DNA from: DATGIQ01 sp035295665
Lineage (GTDB): Bacteria; Planctomycetota; Planctomycetia; Gemmatales; Gemmataceae
Assembly: GCA_035295665.1 (NCBI GenBank)
Contig: DATGIQ010000060.1
Span: forward strand, 1 to 5,011
DNA: 5,011 bases
Direction of reading: 5' to 3'
Shown here: piece by piece, positions 1 through 4,663 of the stretch
Position numbering within the stretch: position 1 is the stretch's first letter
Layout: every line of letters begins with the position of its first letter
The notes under the pieces: generated by a model
Told to the model about the DNA's origin: nothing
Databases searched by the model: none
What the model saw: the letters and a program-made list of their open reading frames with translations, nothing else
Translations under genes and position numbers: made by a program

Positions 1-1
1 G

Positions 2-1156
2 GAGGCAAAGAAGGCGAAGTTCGGCCCGGATGATCTGGATGCGATCGTCGAGATGAATGCACTCGCGGGCGCATACCAGGCTGTCGGGCGGTTGGCGGAG
101 GCCCTGCCGCTTCATGAAGAAGCGCTTGAGCTAAACAAAGCCAAGCTCGGACCCGACCACCCGAATACCCTGAAAAATAGCAACGATCTCGCCATCGGCT
201 ACTATGCTGCTGGAAGGCTAGCCGAGGCCACGAAGCTCTTTGAACAGATCCTTCCGAGGATGAAGGCAGTACTTGGTGTTGACCACCCGGACACCCTCAA
301 CTGCATGAACGGCCTCAGCGTGGTTTACAAGCGCGTGGGGAAGTTGGACGAGGCCCTGGCGCTCCTCGGGCAGACGCTCGAGCTAAAGAAATCCAAGCTT
401 GGTCTAGACCACCCGGCCACCCTGGTGACGATGAGCAACCTTGCCATGGCCTACCAGCACTCTGGGCAGCTGGACCGGGCCATCGCGCTACACGAGCAGG
501 TGTTGGAGAAGCGCAAGGCCAAGCTCCCTCCGGACCACCCTTCTACGCTGACTACCATGAATAACCTCGCCAGCGCGTATCTGGATGCTGGTCAGCTTGA
601 CGCGGCTCTGAAACTGTTCGAGGAAACGCTGCCGCTGATGAAGGCAAAACTGGGACCGGATCACCCCTCCACGCTCACCTTGATGAATAACCTTGCCGGG
701 GCGTATCAGGACGCCGGCCGCCTCGCCGACGCGTTGGCGCTGCTCCAAGAGGTGCTTCAGAAACGCCGGCAGCAACGGCCTGTCGTGCCGGCCGAAGTCG
801 GCAGGACGCTGGTTTCCCTGGGTTGGGTTCTGACTGGGCTAGACCAGGCAGGCGATGCCGAGCCCTTCCTTCGCGAGGGGCTGGCGCTGCAAGAAAAACA
901 CTTGCCACCGGGCCACGGGGACACCGCCCTCACCCGCAGCTGGCTGGGCGGCTGCCTGGCGAAACAGCAGAAGTTCGCCGAAGCGGAGTCCCTCTTGCTG
1001 CAGGGCTACCAAGGTCTGACCCAAGGGAAAGCCACGCGTCCCGAGCGCCTGCGGCAAGTTCGCGAAGCGCTGGTACAGCTCTACACCGCTTGCGGCCAAC
1101 ACGACAAGGCCGAGACGTGGCGGAAAGAAGGGCCGGCCAAAGAGGAAGGAAGATAA
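2..1156 (+). CDS. TPR-repeat protein (kinesin-light-chain type), 5' partial
   Basis: This is the C-terminal part of a tetratricopeptide-repeat protein, a fold that acts as a protein-protein interaction scaffold. The visible 384 residues contain 42-residue units, each with the Leu/Ala pattern of paired helices, a G-(R/K/Q)-L-x-x-A turn and a signature resembling K-L-G-P-D-H-P-x-T-L. Five units, ending near 178, 304, 430, 556 and 682, match well; the three after them are degenerate, and the tail is Lys/Glu-rich. The reading frame is open to the left edge, and the residues before the ATG at 53 (K-F-G-P-D-D-L) are the end of another unit. That ATG also lacks a ribosome binding site, so the true start lies outside the window. 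In planctomycetes such arrays often follow a Ser/Thr kinase domain, but no kinase sequence is visible here, so that is only a possibility. The stop is TAA. The family assignment is firm; the partner and role are unknown. Confidence 0.93.
   Translation, partial: EAKKAKFGPDDLDAIVEMNALAGAYQAVGRLAEALPLHEEALELNKAKLGPDHPNTLKNSNDLAIGYYAAGRLAEATKLFEQILPRMKAVLGVDHPDTLNCMNGLSVVYKRVGKLDEALALLGQTLELKKSKLGLDHPATLVTMSNLAMAYQHSGQLDRAIALHEQVLEKRKAKLPPDHPSTLTTMNNLASAYLDAGQLDAALKLFEETLPLMKAKLGPDHPSTLTLMNNLAGAYQDAGRLADALALLQEVLQKRRQQRPVVPAEVGRTLVSLGWVLTGLDQAGDAEPFLREGLALQEKHLPPGHGDTALTRSWLGGCLAKQQKFAEAESLLLQGYQGLTQGKATRPERLRQVREALVQLYTACGQHDKAETWRKEGPAKEEGR
53..808 (+). repeat. 126-bp periodic coding repeats (TPR units)
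   Basis: The TPR array shows as an exact 126-nt period in the DNA. The Asp-His-Pro codons (GAC/GAT CAC CC) begin at 155, 281, 407, 533 and 659 with no spacing drift. A degenerate copy at about 29 (Asp-Asp-Leu) shows that the array continues leftwards beyond the window. The sixth unit (683-808) keeps the first helix but loses the Asp-His-Pro turn. The copies differ at many third positions, so this is an old duplication under protein-level constraint, not a fresh tandem expansion. Confidence 0.85.
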
Positions 1157-1167
1157 TCCGACATGCC

Positions 1168-1292
1168 CTAGCGGGGGAGAGGGTGTTCGCGGCCAGCACA
1201 CGGGTAGGGTGAGTGACAAGATGATAAGGCGATTCGTGGGCTCCCTGCCCACGGACAGCAGGCTTCCCGCTAGCCAAGTTGGGTAAAACCCA
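1168..1292. other. Structured non-coding element: long inverted repeat enclosing hairpins
   Basis: This lies between the TPR gene and the terminator and has no credible reading frame. An 8-bp inverted repeat, CTAGCGGG (1168-1175) and CCCGCTAG (1266-1273), encloses 90 nt. Inside is a perfect 7-bp hairpin, CGTGGGC (1235-1241) with GCCCACG (1247-1253), closing a 5-nt loop. A competing smaller pairing is CCTGC (1244-1248) with GCAGG (1258-1262). Just outside is a third hairpin, TGGGT (1280-1284) with ACCCA (1288-1292), around an AAA loop. No T-run follows the hairpins, so they are not simple intrinsic terminators. It may be a dispersed palindromic (REP-like) repeat, a structured 3' UTR or a small RNA; one copy cannot tell these apart. 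No target-site duplication is evident at the ends. Confidence 0.4.
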
Positions 1293-1322
1293 CCTAAGAT
1301 ACGCAAATTTCCGCCGCGCGGC

Positions 1323-1374
1323 AAGAAAATGGAACATCGTACGCATCGGTGTCGAGTCCGATGTCCCGTTTTTT
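1323..1374. terminator. Probable bidirectional intrinsic terminator between TPR gene and tRNA-Leu
   Basis: Two alternative stems share this site. One is CATCGG (1344-1349) with CCGATG (1358-1363), a perfect 6-bp stem with an 8-nt loop. The other is GGAACATCG (1331-1339) with CGATGTCCC (1359-1367); it has one A-C mismatch on the plus strand but becomes a full 9-bp stem with a G-U pair on the minus strand. The plus strand continues G then six T (1369-1374). The minus strand continues A, TTTT, C, TT (1330 down to 1323). The hairpin flanked by A-rich and T-rich sides suits both the convergent TPR transcript and the tRNA transcript. Confidence 0.6.
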
Positions 1375-1386
1375 GCGCGCTCTTAC

Positions 1387-1470
1387 TGCCGAAGGTGGGA
1401 GTCGAACCCACACCCCCTTGCGGGGACCGGATTTTGAGACCGGCGCGTCTGCCAATTCCGCCACTTCGGC
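1387..1470 (-). tRNA. tRNA-Leu (anticodon CAA)
   Basis: This is a complete 84-nt class II tRNA that decodes UUG. The acceptor stem is GCCGAAG with CTTCGGC, and the discriminator is A. The D stem is GCG/CGC around an AATTGGCAG-type loop. The anticodon loop is CTCAAAA, with the anticodon at 1436-1434. The long variable arm folds as CCCC-GCAA-GGGG, and the T arm is GTGGG-TTCGACT-CCCAC. The long variable arm and the identity match tRNA-Leu(CAA) of other bacteria. CCA is not encoded: the acceptor A is followed by GTA, so CCA must be added by the nucleotidyltransferase. The last anticodon-stem pair (31-39) is U-U, a mismatch described under findings. Confidence 0.95.
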
Positions 1471-1564
1471 GCGTTCACAAGCCAGAGAATTCCATCCTTC
1501 CAACTCTTAACCCAACACGAACCGCCGTGCCATGAAAGCCTGCTCTCACCAGGATATTCATCCT

Positions 1565-1598
1565 CACGCTTTCGGGCAACCGGTCGAGGCCGAGCGTG
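1565..1598 (-). other. Hairpin directly after the DUF493 stop codon
   Basis: CACGCT (1565-1570) pairs with AGCGTG (1593-1598), and after a 2-nt bulge CGG (1573-1575) pairs with CCG (1590-1592), giving about 9 bp. It begins two bases after the minus-strand stop codon of the DUF493 gene. No T-run follows, so it may be a 3'-protecting or Rho-associated structure instead of a classical intrinsic terminator. The remaining sequence up to the tRNA (1471-1564) shows nothing I can name, and no clear tRNA promoter. Confidence 0.3.
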
Positions 1599-1600
1599 TT

Positions 1601-1885
1601 TCACCACAGAAGCACCAATCCCGCCAACGACTGAACACGGCGATAGACCGCCAACACCTGGTGAGCCGACTGAAGCCGGGGCTGAAGCGTCACCGCAACG
1701 TGCCGGCCACCCACCGCTTCACGGACCGAGAACGGGGGATCGGCGCTCTCGGCCAACTCCTCGCGGACCGCGGCCACGACACGGGCCACAAAGCCATTGT
1801 CCACCCGGCCAATCACTTTGAACATGTACGGCCCTGGAAATTGATGCGTACTCTCCAGTAATTCAATTGCCGGTAACTGTTCCAT
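1601..1885 (-). CDS. DUF493 (YbeD-like) family protein
   Basis: This is a 94-residue protein of the DUF493/UPF0250 family, a small ferredoxin-like (ACT-like) fold with no established biochemical role; E. coli YbeD is the best-known member. The family signature is the N-terminal F-P-G-P-Y-M-F-K-V-I-G segment (residues 16-26). It is followed by a helix ending in A-A-V-R, a strand pair around S-V-R-E...H-V-A-V-T-L, then a second helix and a hydrophobic C-terminus (L-V-L-L-W). I chose the ATG at 1885 because GGGTGAG sits 7 nt upstream (1899-1893) and the protein begins M-E-Q-L-P-A-I-E-L-L-E. An in-frame ATG 33 nt earlier (1918) would add an Arg-rich M-I-F-E-R-R-R leader and has no good ribosome binding site. 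It lies 66 nt downstream of the dehydrogenase gene on the same strand, so co-transcription is possible but unproven. Confidence 0.85.
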   Translation of the reverse strand: MEQLPAIELLESTHQFPGPYMFKVIGRVDNGFVARVVAAVREELAESADPPFSVREAVGGRHVAVTLQPRLQSAHQVLAVYRRVQSLAGLVLLW

Positions 1886-1892
1886 GGTACGT

Positions 1893-1899
1893 CTCACCC
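1893..1899 (-). promoter_or_regulatory. Ribosome binding site deciding the DUF493 start
   Basis: The minus strand reads GGGTGAG, matching the GGTGA part of the 16S anti-SD complement, 7 nt before the ATG at 1885. It supports the 94-residue form over the form starting at 1918. Confidence 0.55.
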
Positions 1900-1951
1900 T
1901 TCTCCGTTCGAAAATCATTGCCAGGTTATACGCGCATCGGCAGCAAGCTCG

Positions 1952-2686
1952 CTAAATGTAGACCTGGACCGTCGGCTTAATCACCAGTTCCGGGACCGAG
2001 ACGCGCGGGGGTAGGGTGGCGACAAACAACACCGCAGCCGCCACATCCTCGGCCTGCAGGATCCGCCGGCGCTGCTCCTCATTCACCGGTTGCGGCCGCA
2101 GCTCCAGGATTGGCGTATCCACCTCGCCGGGATAAATGGTGCTGACGCGCACGCCACTGTTCGTCTCCTCGGCCGCCAAACACATCCCCAGCGCACGCAT
2201 GCCGAACTTGGAAGCCGCATAGGCCGCACCCCCCAGCGGGCCGGCCCTCTTTCCGGCAATCGAGCTAATATTAATGATAACACCGTCACGCCGTTCCAAC
2301 ATAGCGGGCAGTACCGCGTGAACACAGTAAAATGCACCGTCCAGATTGACTCGCAAGAGCAATTGCCAATCCTCCGGCGTCAATTCCCGCACCGACCGGC
2401 GGCGGAGATTCAGTCCGGCGTTATTCACCAGGATTTCGACCGGTCCCCACTGTTCGCGAAGCCGGCGGACGGTCGCCTCGACTTGCTTCGGATCCGCCAC
2501 GTCCAGGGGGTAGAAGGTGAGCCGATCGCCCCCCGCCAATTTCGCCGCGGCACGGCGCAATTTGCCCTCATCCCGGCCCGCAATGGCAACCCGCGCTCCT
2601 TCCGTCAGAAATGCCTGGGCTACGGCCAAGCCGATCCCGCTTCCTCCCCCAGTCACCAAACAGATCTTCTCACGCAATTTATCCAC
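1952..2686 (-). CDS. Classical short-chain dehydrogenase/reductase (SDR)
   Basis: This is a cytoplasmic NAD(P)-dependent oxidoreductase of 244 residues, the usual length for classical SDRs. Visible motifs in order are the cofactor-binding T-G-G-G-S-G-I-G (12-19), an A-G-R turn after the second strand (36-38) that suggests NADPH preference, L-D-V (61-63), N-N-A-G (88-91), structural Asn114, catalytic Ser142 in I-S-S-I-A-G, catalytic Y-A-A-S-K (Tyr156, Lys160) and the P-G-E-V-D-T-P loop (186-192). All active-site residues are present, so it should be active, but the substrate cannot be read from sequence. FabG-like or YdfG-like reductases are the closest general types. The start is GTG at 2686, with AGGAG 9 nt upstream. 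That site overlaps the TAG stop of the preceding zinc-ribbon gene, which is 12 nt away, so the two are very probably translated from one mRNA. Confidence 0.92.
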   Translation of the reverse strand: MDKLREKICLVTGGGSGIGLAVAQAFLTEGARVAIAGRDEGKLRRAAAKLAGGDRLTFYPLDVADPKQVEATVRRLREQWGPVEILVNNAGLNLRRRSVRELTPEDWQLLLRVNLDGAFYCVHAVLPAMLERRDGVIINISSIAGKRAGPLGGAAYAASKFGMRALGMCLAAEETNSGVRVSTIYPGEVDTPILELRPQPVNEEQRRRILQAEDVAAAVLFVATLPPRVSVPELVIKPTVQVYI

Positions 2687-2695
2687 AGGGCATCG

Positions 2696-2700
2696 CTCCT
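2696..2700 (-). promoter_or_regulatory. Ribosome binding site overlapping the upstream stop codon
   Basis: The minus strand reads TAGGAG: TAG (2701-2699) ends the zinc-ribbon gene and AGGAG (2700-2696) serves the SDR gene, 9 nt before its GTG. An ATG at 2693 lies between them but is only 2 nt from the AGGAG and opens a four-codon frame, so GTG is the better start. The overlap suggests translational coupling. Confidence 0.65.
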
Positions 2701-3169
2701 AATGCCATAAGGAAAGGATCAGAATGAGGAGGGCGATCAGCAGAGCCGCACCAACCAGCAGCCCGACGATCCTCCACGGGTTCGCAAAGGGCGCGAGACT
2801 TGCCGGGCTCAGCGAAGAGGGCTCCATGTCCACGGCCGACGCGGCGATGGTTCGGTCCAGCTGGCAGCCACAATCGGGGCACTTGCTGGCCTGGGCAGGG
2901 ATGAGTGCGTAGCAAACTTCACAAGTGACGGTCCGGTCTCCGCCGGGGCCCTGGTCCGAAGCAGGCGGGGTCATGGCCGGCAATTCGGAAATGGGCGCGG
3001 GACGGGAGTCGATCCGCTGGGAGGCCTTGCGTTGCTTGGCGGCGGAACGTGCGGCCAACGGCTTCAAACGAACCATACAGCCACAAGACGGACAGCGGGT
3101 CTTGTACCCCTCGGGTCCCTTGTGAACGTGCAGCAGAAATCCGCACCGGCACCGCCCTCGCCGCGCCAT
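2699..3169 (-). CDS. Double zinc-ribbon protein with C-terminal membrane anchor
   Basis: This is a 156-residue protein with no recognised function. Near the N-terminus are C-x-C (Cys7, Cys9) and C-x-x-C (Cys26, Cys29, plus Cys31), a zinc-ribbon-like pattern in a basic context. A linker rich in Pro, Ala and Ser follows (about 35-80). A second ribbon is C-x-x-C (83, 86), then ten residues, then C-x-x-C-x-C (97, 100, 102). Residues about 132-153 form one strongly hydrophobic helix, ending in S-L-W-H. The arrangement predicts a tail-anchored membrane protein with both ribbons on one side, probably cytoplasmic. I chose the ATG at 3169 because GAGGG lies 7 nt upstream and the ribbon starts directly after it. 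Earlier in-frame starts are an ATG at 3274, with GAGGAG directly abutting it, and a TTG at 3310 without a clear site; they add a basic low-complexity extension. It is the first gene of the coupled pair with the SDR. Confidence 0.72.
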   Translation of the reverse strand: MARRGRCRCGFLLHVHKGPEGYKTRCPSCGCMVRLKPLAARSAAKQRKASQRIDSRPAPISELPAMTPPASDQGPGGDRTVTCEVCYALIPAQASKCPDCGCQLDRTIAASAVDMEPSSLSPASLAPFANPWRIVGLLVGAALLIALLILILSLWH

Positions 3170-3176
3170 GCAAGCG

Positions 3177-3181
3177 CCCTC
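3177..3181 (-). promoter_or_regulatory. Ribosome binding site deciding the zinc-ribbon start
   Basis: The minus strand reads GAGGG, 7 nt before the ATG at 3169. The competing GAGGAG before the ATG at 3274 has no spacer, which is unfavourable for initiation there. Confidence 0.5.
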
Positions 3182-3345
3182 GATGAAATGGTTCGAACGG
3201 GCAGGGGCTGCCTTTCCCCGAAGCCTCCAAGCCCCGTCACTCGCCGGTTTGCTTTGCCGCTTCCGTTGCGCCATCTCCTCGATGCTAATGGCCCCCGCCC
3301 TCAGGGTCAATGATCTTTGCAGGCCGAGCTGTCTTTTTTCTCATT

Positions 3346-3358
3346 CATTTGCTATGCT
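3346..3358 (+). promoter_or_regulatory. Possible extended -10 promoter for prfB
   Basis: Within the 324-nt divergent gap (3170-3493), TATGCT (3353-3358) is preceded by TGC, forming an extended -10 element (TGnTATnnT type). There is a T-rich stretch upstream (3333-3339) but no good -35 hexamer at the usual distance. It would give a prfB leader of roughly 130 nt. No equally good promoter was seen for the minus-strand operon. Apart from this element, the leader hairpin and the two ribosome binding sites, I see nothing in the gap. Confidence 0.3.
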
Positions 3359-3439
3359 AGATCAGGTGAGTAGAAGAGGACTCGAGGCCGCTGTGTGACA
3401 TTTCGGGTGCCACCCTCCGCGCCAAGTTGTTCAGGGAAA

Positions 3440-3466
3440 AACGTATGGCCTTGAGGCTCGTACGTT
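3440..3466 (+). promoter_or_regulatory. Strong hairpin in the prfB leader
   Basis: AACGTATGGCC (3440-3450) pairs with GGC-T-CGTACGTT (3455-3466) through 11 bp, with one bulged T (3458), one G-U pair and a tight TTGA loop (3451-3454). It ends 17 nt before the AAGAGGAG ribosome binding site. No T-run follows on the plus strand, so it is not a plus-strand intrinsic terminator. On the minus strand the same sequence is followed by TTTT (3440-3437), so it could instead stop antisense transcription out of prfB. Its function is inference; the pairing is seen directly. Confidence 0.45.
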
Positions 3467-3480
3467 GCGAATTCATTTCC

Positions 3481-3488
3481 AAGAGGAG
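3481..3488 (+). promoter_or_regulatory. Ribosome binding site of prfB
   Basis: AAGAGGAG ends 5 nt before the ATG at 3494. This near-consensus site fixes the start of the 23-codon first frame of prfB, which would otherwise look too short to be a gene. Confidence 0.8.
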
Positions 3489-3493
3489 TTTGC

Positions 3494-4610
3494 ATGAACG
3501 CCGACCTGAGCCGCCGGACCAATGAGGTAACGAACCGTCTCACCCAGCTGCGGGACAGTCTTTGACATCGCCGGCAAACAATCCCTTCGCGCCCAGCTCA
3601 ACGGGCAAATGGGCCAACCCGGGTTCTGGGACAATCCAGAAAAGGCTCAGCAAGTCATTCAGCAACTAAAACCGCTCAACGCTCTGCTCAAGCCCTATGA
3701 AGAGCTGGAGTCCGCCATTGCCGACTTACAGGCGTTGGCGGAGCTGGCCGAAGAGGATCCCAGCCTCGAAGGAGAGCTGGAGTCCGAGCTGGCCACGCTC
3801 GAGAAAAAGCTGGGCGATTTCGAGCTCCAGGCCATCCTCAGCGGTCCCCAAGACGCCAGCAATGCCTATTTGAGAATCCAGGCTGGCACCGGCGGGACGG
3901 AGGCTTGCGACTGGGCGCAAATGCTGCTGCGGATGTACGCTCGCTGGGCCGAGCGGCACGGCTACCAGGCGGAGATTATCGACGAGCTGCGCAACGATGC
4001 GGCCGGCATCCGCAGTGCCACACTCCACATCGTCGGCGATTTTGCCTACGGAAATCTCCAGAGCGAAGCCGGCGTTCATCGCCTGGTCCGCATCAGTCCT
4101 TTCGATGCCAATGCCCGGCGGCAGACTTCCTTCGCAGCCGTTGATGTCATGCCGGAAATCGAAGGCACCATCGAAATCGACATCCGGCCGGAGGATCTGA
4201 AACGCGATACGTTCCGCAGCGGTGGCCCCGGCGGCCAGCATCAGAATAAAACGGAGAGCGGCGTTCGCTACACCCACCTTCCTACCGGCGTTGCGGCCGA
4301 AAGCCGGAGCGAACGGAGTCAGCACAAGAACGACCAGATGGCTCTCTCCTTGCTCAAGGCCAAGCTCTACCGGATCGAGGAGCAAAAACGGAGGGCCGAG
4401 GTGGAGAAGCTCTATGATGAAAAAGGGGAGGTCGCCTGGGGTAACCAGATCCGCAATTACGTCCTCCAGCCCTACACCCTGGCGAAGGACCTGCGCACCG
4501 GCGTGGAAACGTCGCAGGTCCAGAACGTTCTCGACGGCGACATCGACGAGTTCTCCCAGGCGTATCTGCGCTACAAGGCCGAGCGCGAACACAAAAGAGC
4601 CAGTGCGTAG
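3494..4610 (+). CDS. prfB: Peptide chain release factor 2, with programmed +1 frameshift
   Basis: RF2 recognises UGA and UAA in the ribosomal A site and triggers release of the finished protein. The gene is in two frames: 23 codons (3494-3562) end at an in-frame TGA (3563-3565), and a +1 shift continues as GAC (3564-3566) to the stop at 4608-4610, giving 371 residues (E. coli RF2 has 365). The first-frame peptide M-N-A-D-L-S-R-R joins seamlessly to D-I-A-G-K-Q and the F-W-D-N-P motif. Domains are an N-terminal coiled-coil region, the PCRF region with G-T-G-G-T-E-A-C-D-W-A (about 131-141), the stop-codon-reading S-P-F tripeptide (201-203) that marks RF2 as distinct from RF1, and the catalytic G-G-Q (246-248) in G-P-G-G-Q-H-Q-N-K-T-E-S. 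Starting at the ATG at 3609 would wrongly remove 38 residues. Expression is expected to be autoregulated: low RF2 slows termination at the internal TGA and favours the shift. It is convergent with the epimerase gene. Confidence 0.97.
3551..3566 (+). promoter_or_regulatory. RF2 programmed +1 frameshift site
   Basis: The slippery CTT (3560-3562), the stop TGA (3563-3565) and the following C (3566) form the exact CTT TGA C core known from E. coli prfB. The peptidyl-tRNA-Leu slips from CUU to UUU, and GAC is read next. The upstream stimulator that pairs with the anti-SD is AGGGGG in E. coli, three bases before CTT. Here it is only CGGGA, with GGG (3552-3554) five bases before CTT, so it is weaker or displaced. 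Confidence 0.93.
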
Positions 4611-4663
4611 CACGAGGCAGCCTCAAGCCTACTCGAGGCAATGGCTGGGCTTCTGTACCGCTT

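Noticed and set aside
53..55. ATG at 53 as the start of the TPR gene
   Set aside because: The frame is open upstream and encodes the end of another TPR unit, and no ribosome binding site precedes this ATG.
839..1411. Long minus-strand open frame opposite the end of the TPR gene
   Set aside because: It lies antisense to the TPR repeats, overlaps the terminator and the tRNA, and its protein is a Pro/Arg/Leu-rich composition shadow with no family resemblance.
1471..1560. Promoter for tRNA-Leu
   Set aside because: On the minus strand there is TTGGGT and some AT-rich sequence, but no -35 and -10 pair with acceptable spacing, so nothing was called.
1532..1861. 109-residue plus-strand open frame over the DUF493 gene
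   Set aside because: The minus strand encodes a recognisable DUF493 protein with a ribosome binding site; this frame is its shadow.
2090..2710. 206-residue plus-strand open frame opposite the SDR
   Set aside because: It is antisense to an SDR with all catalytic motifs intact, and its own translation has no recognisable domain.
3405..3415. Short GGGT/ACCC hairpin in the divergent gap
   Set aside because: Four base pairs with a triloop is within chance expectation for GC-rich DNA.
3726..4613. 295-residue minus-strand open frame opposite prfB
   Set aside because: It is fully antisense to a clearly conserved RF2 gene. Long antisense frames are expected in GC-rich coding DNA, and no motif or ribosome binding site supports it.
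4615..4663. Possible terminator between prfB and the convergent epimerase gene
   Set aside because: GCCTC (4620-4624) and GAGGC (4635-4639) give only 5 bp with a 10-nt loop and no adjacent T-run. Competing pairings are equally weak.
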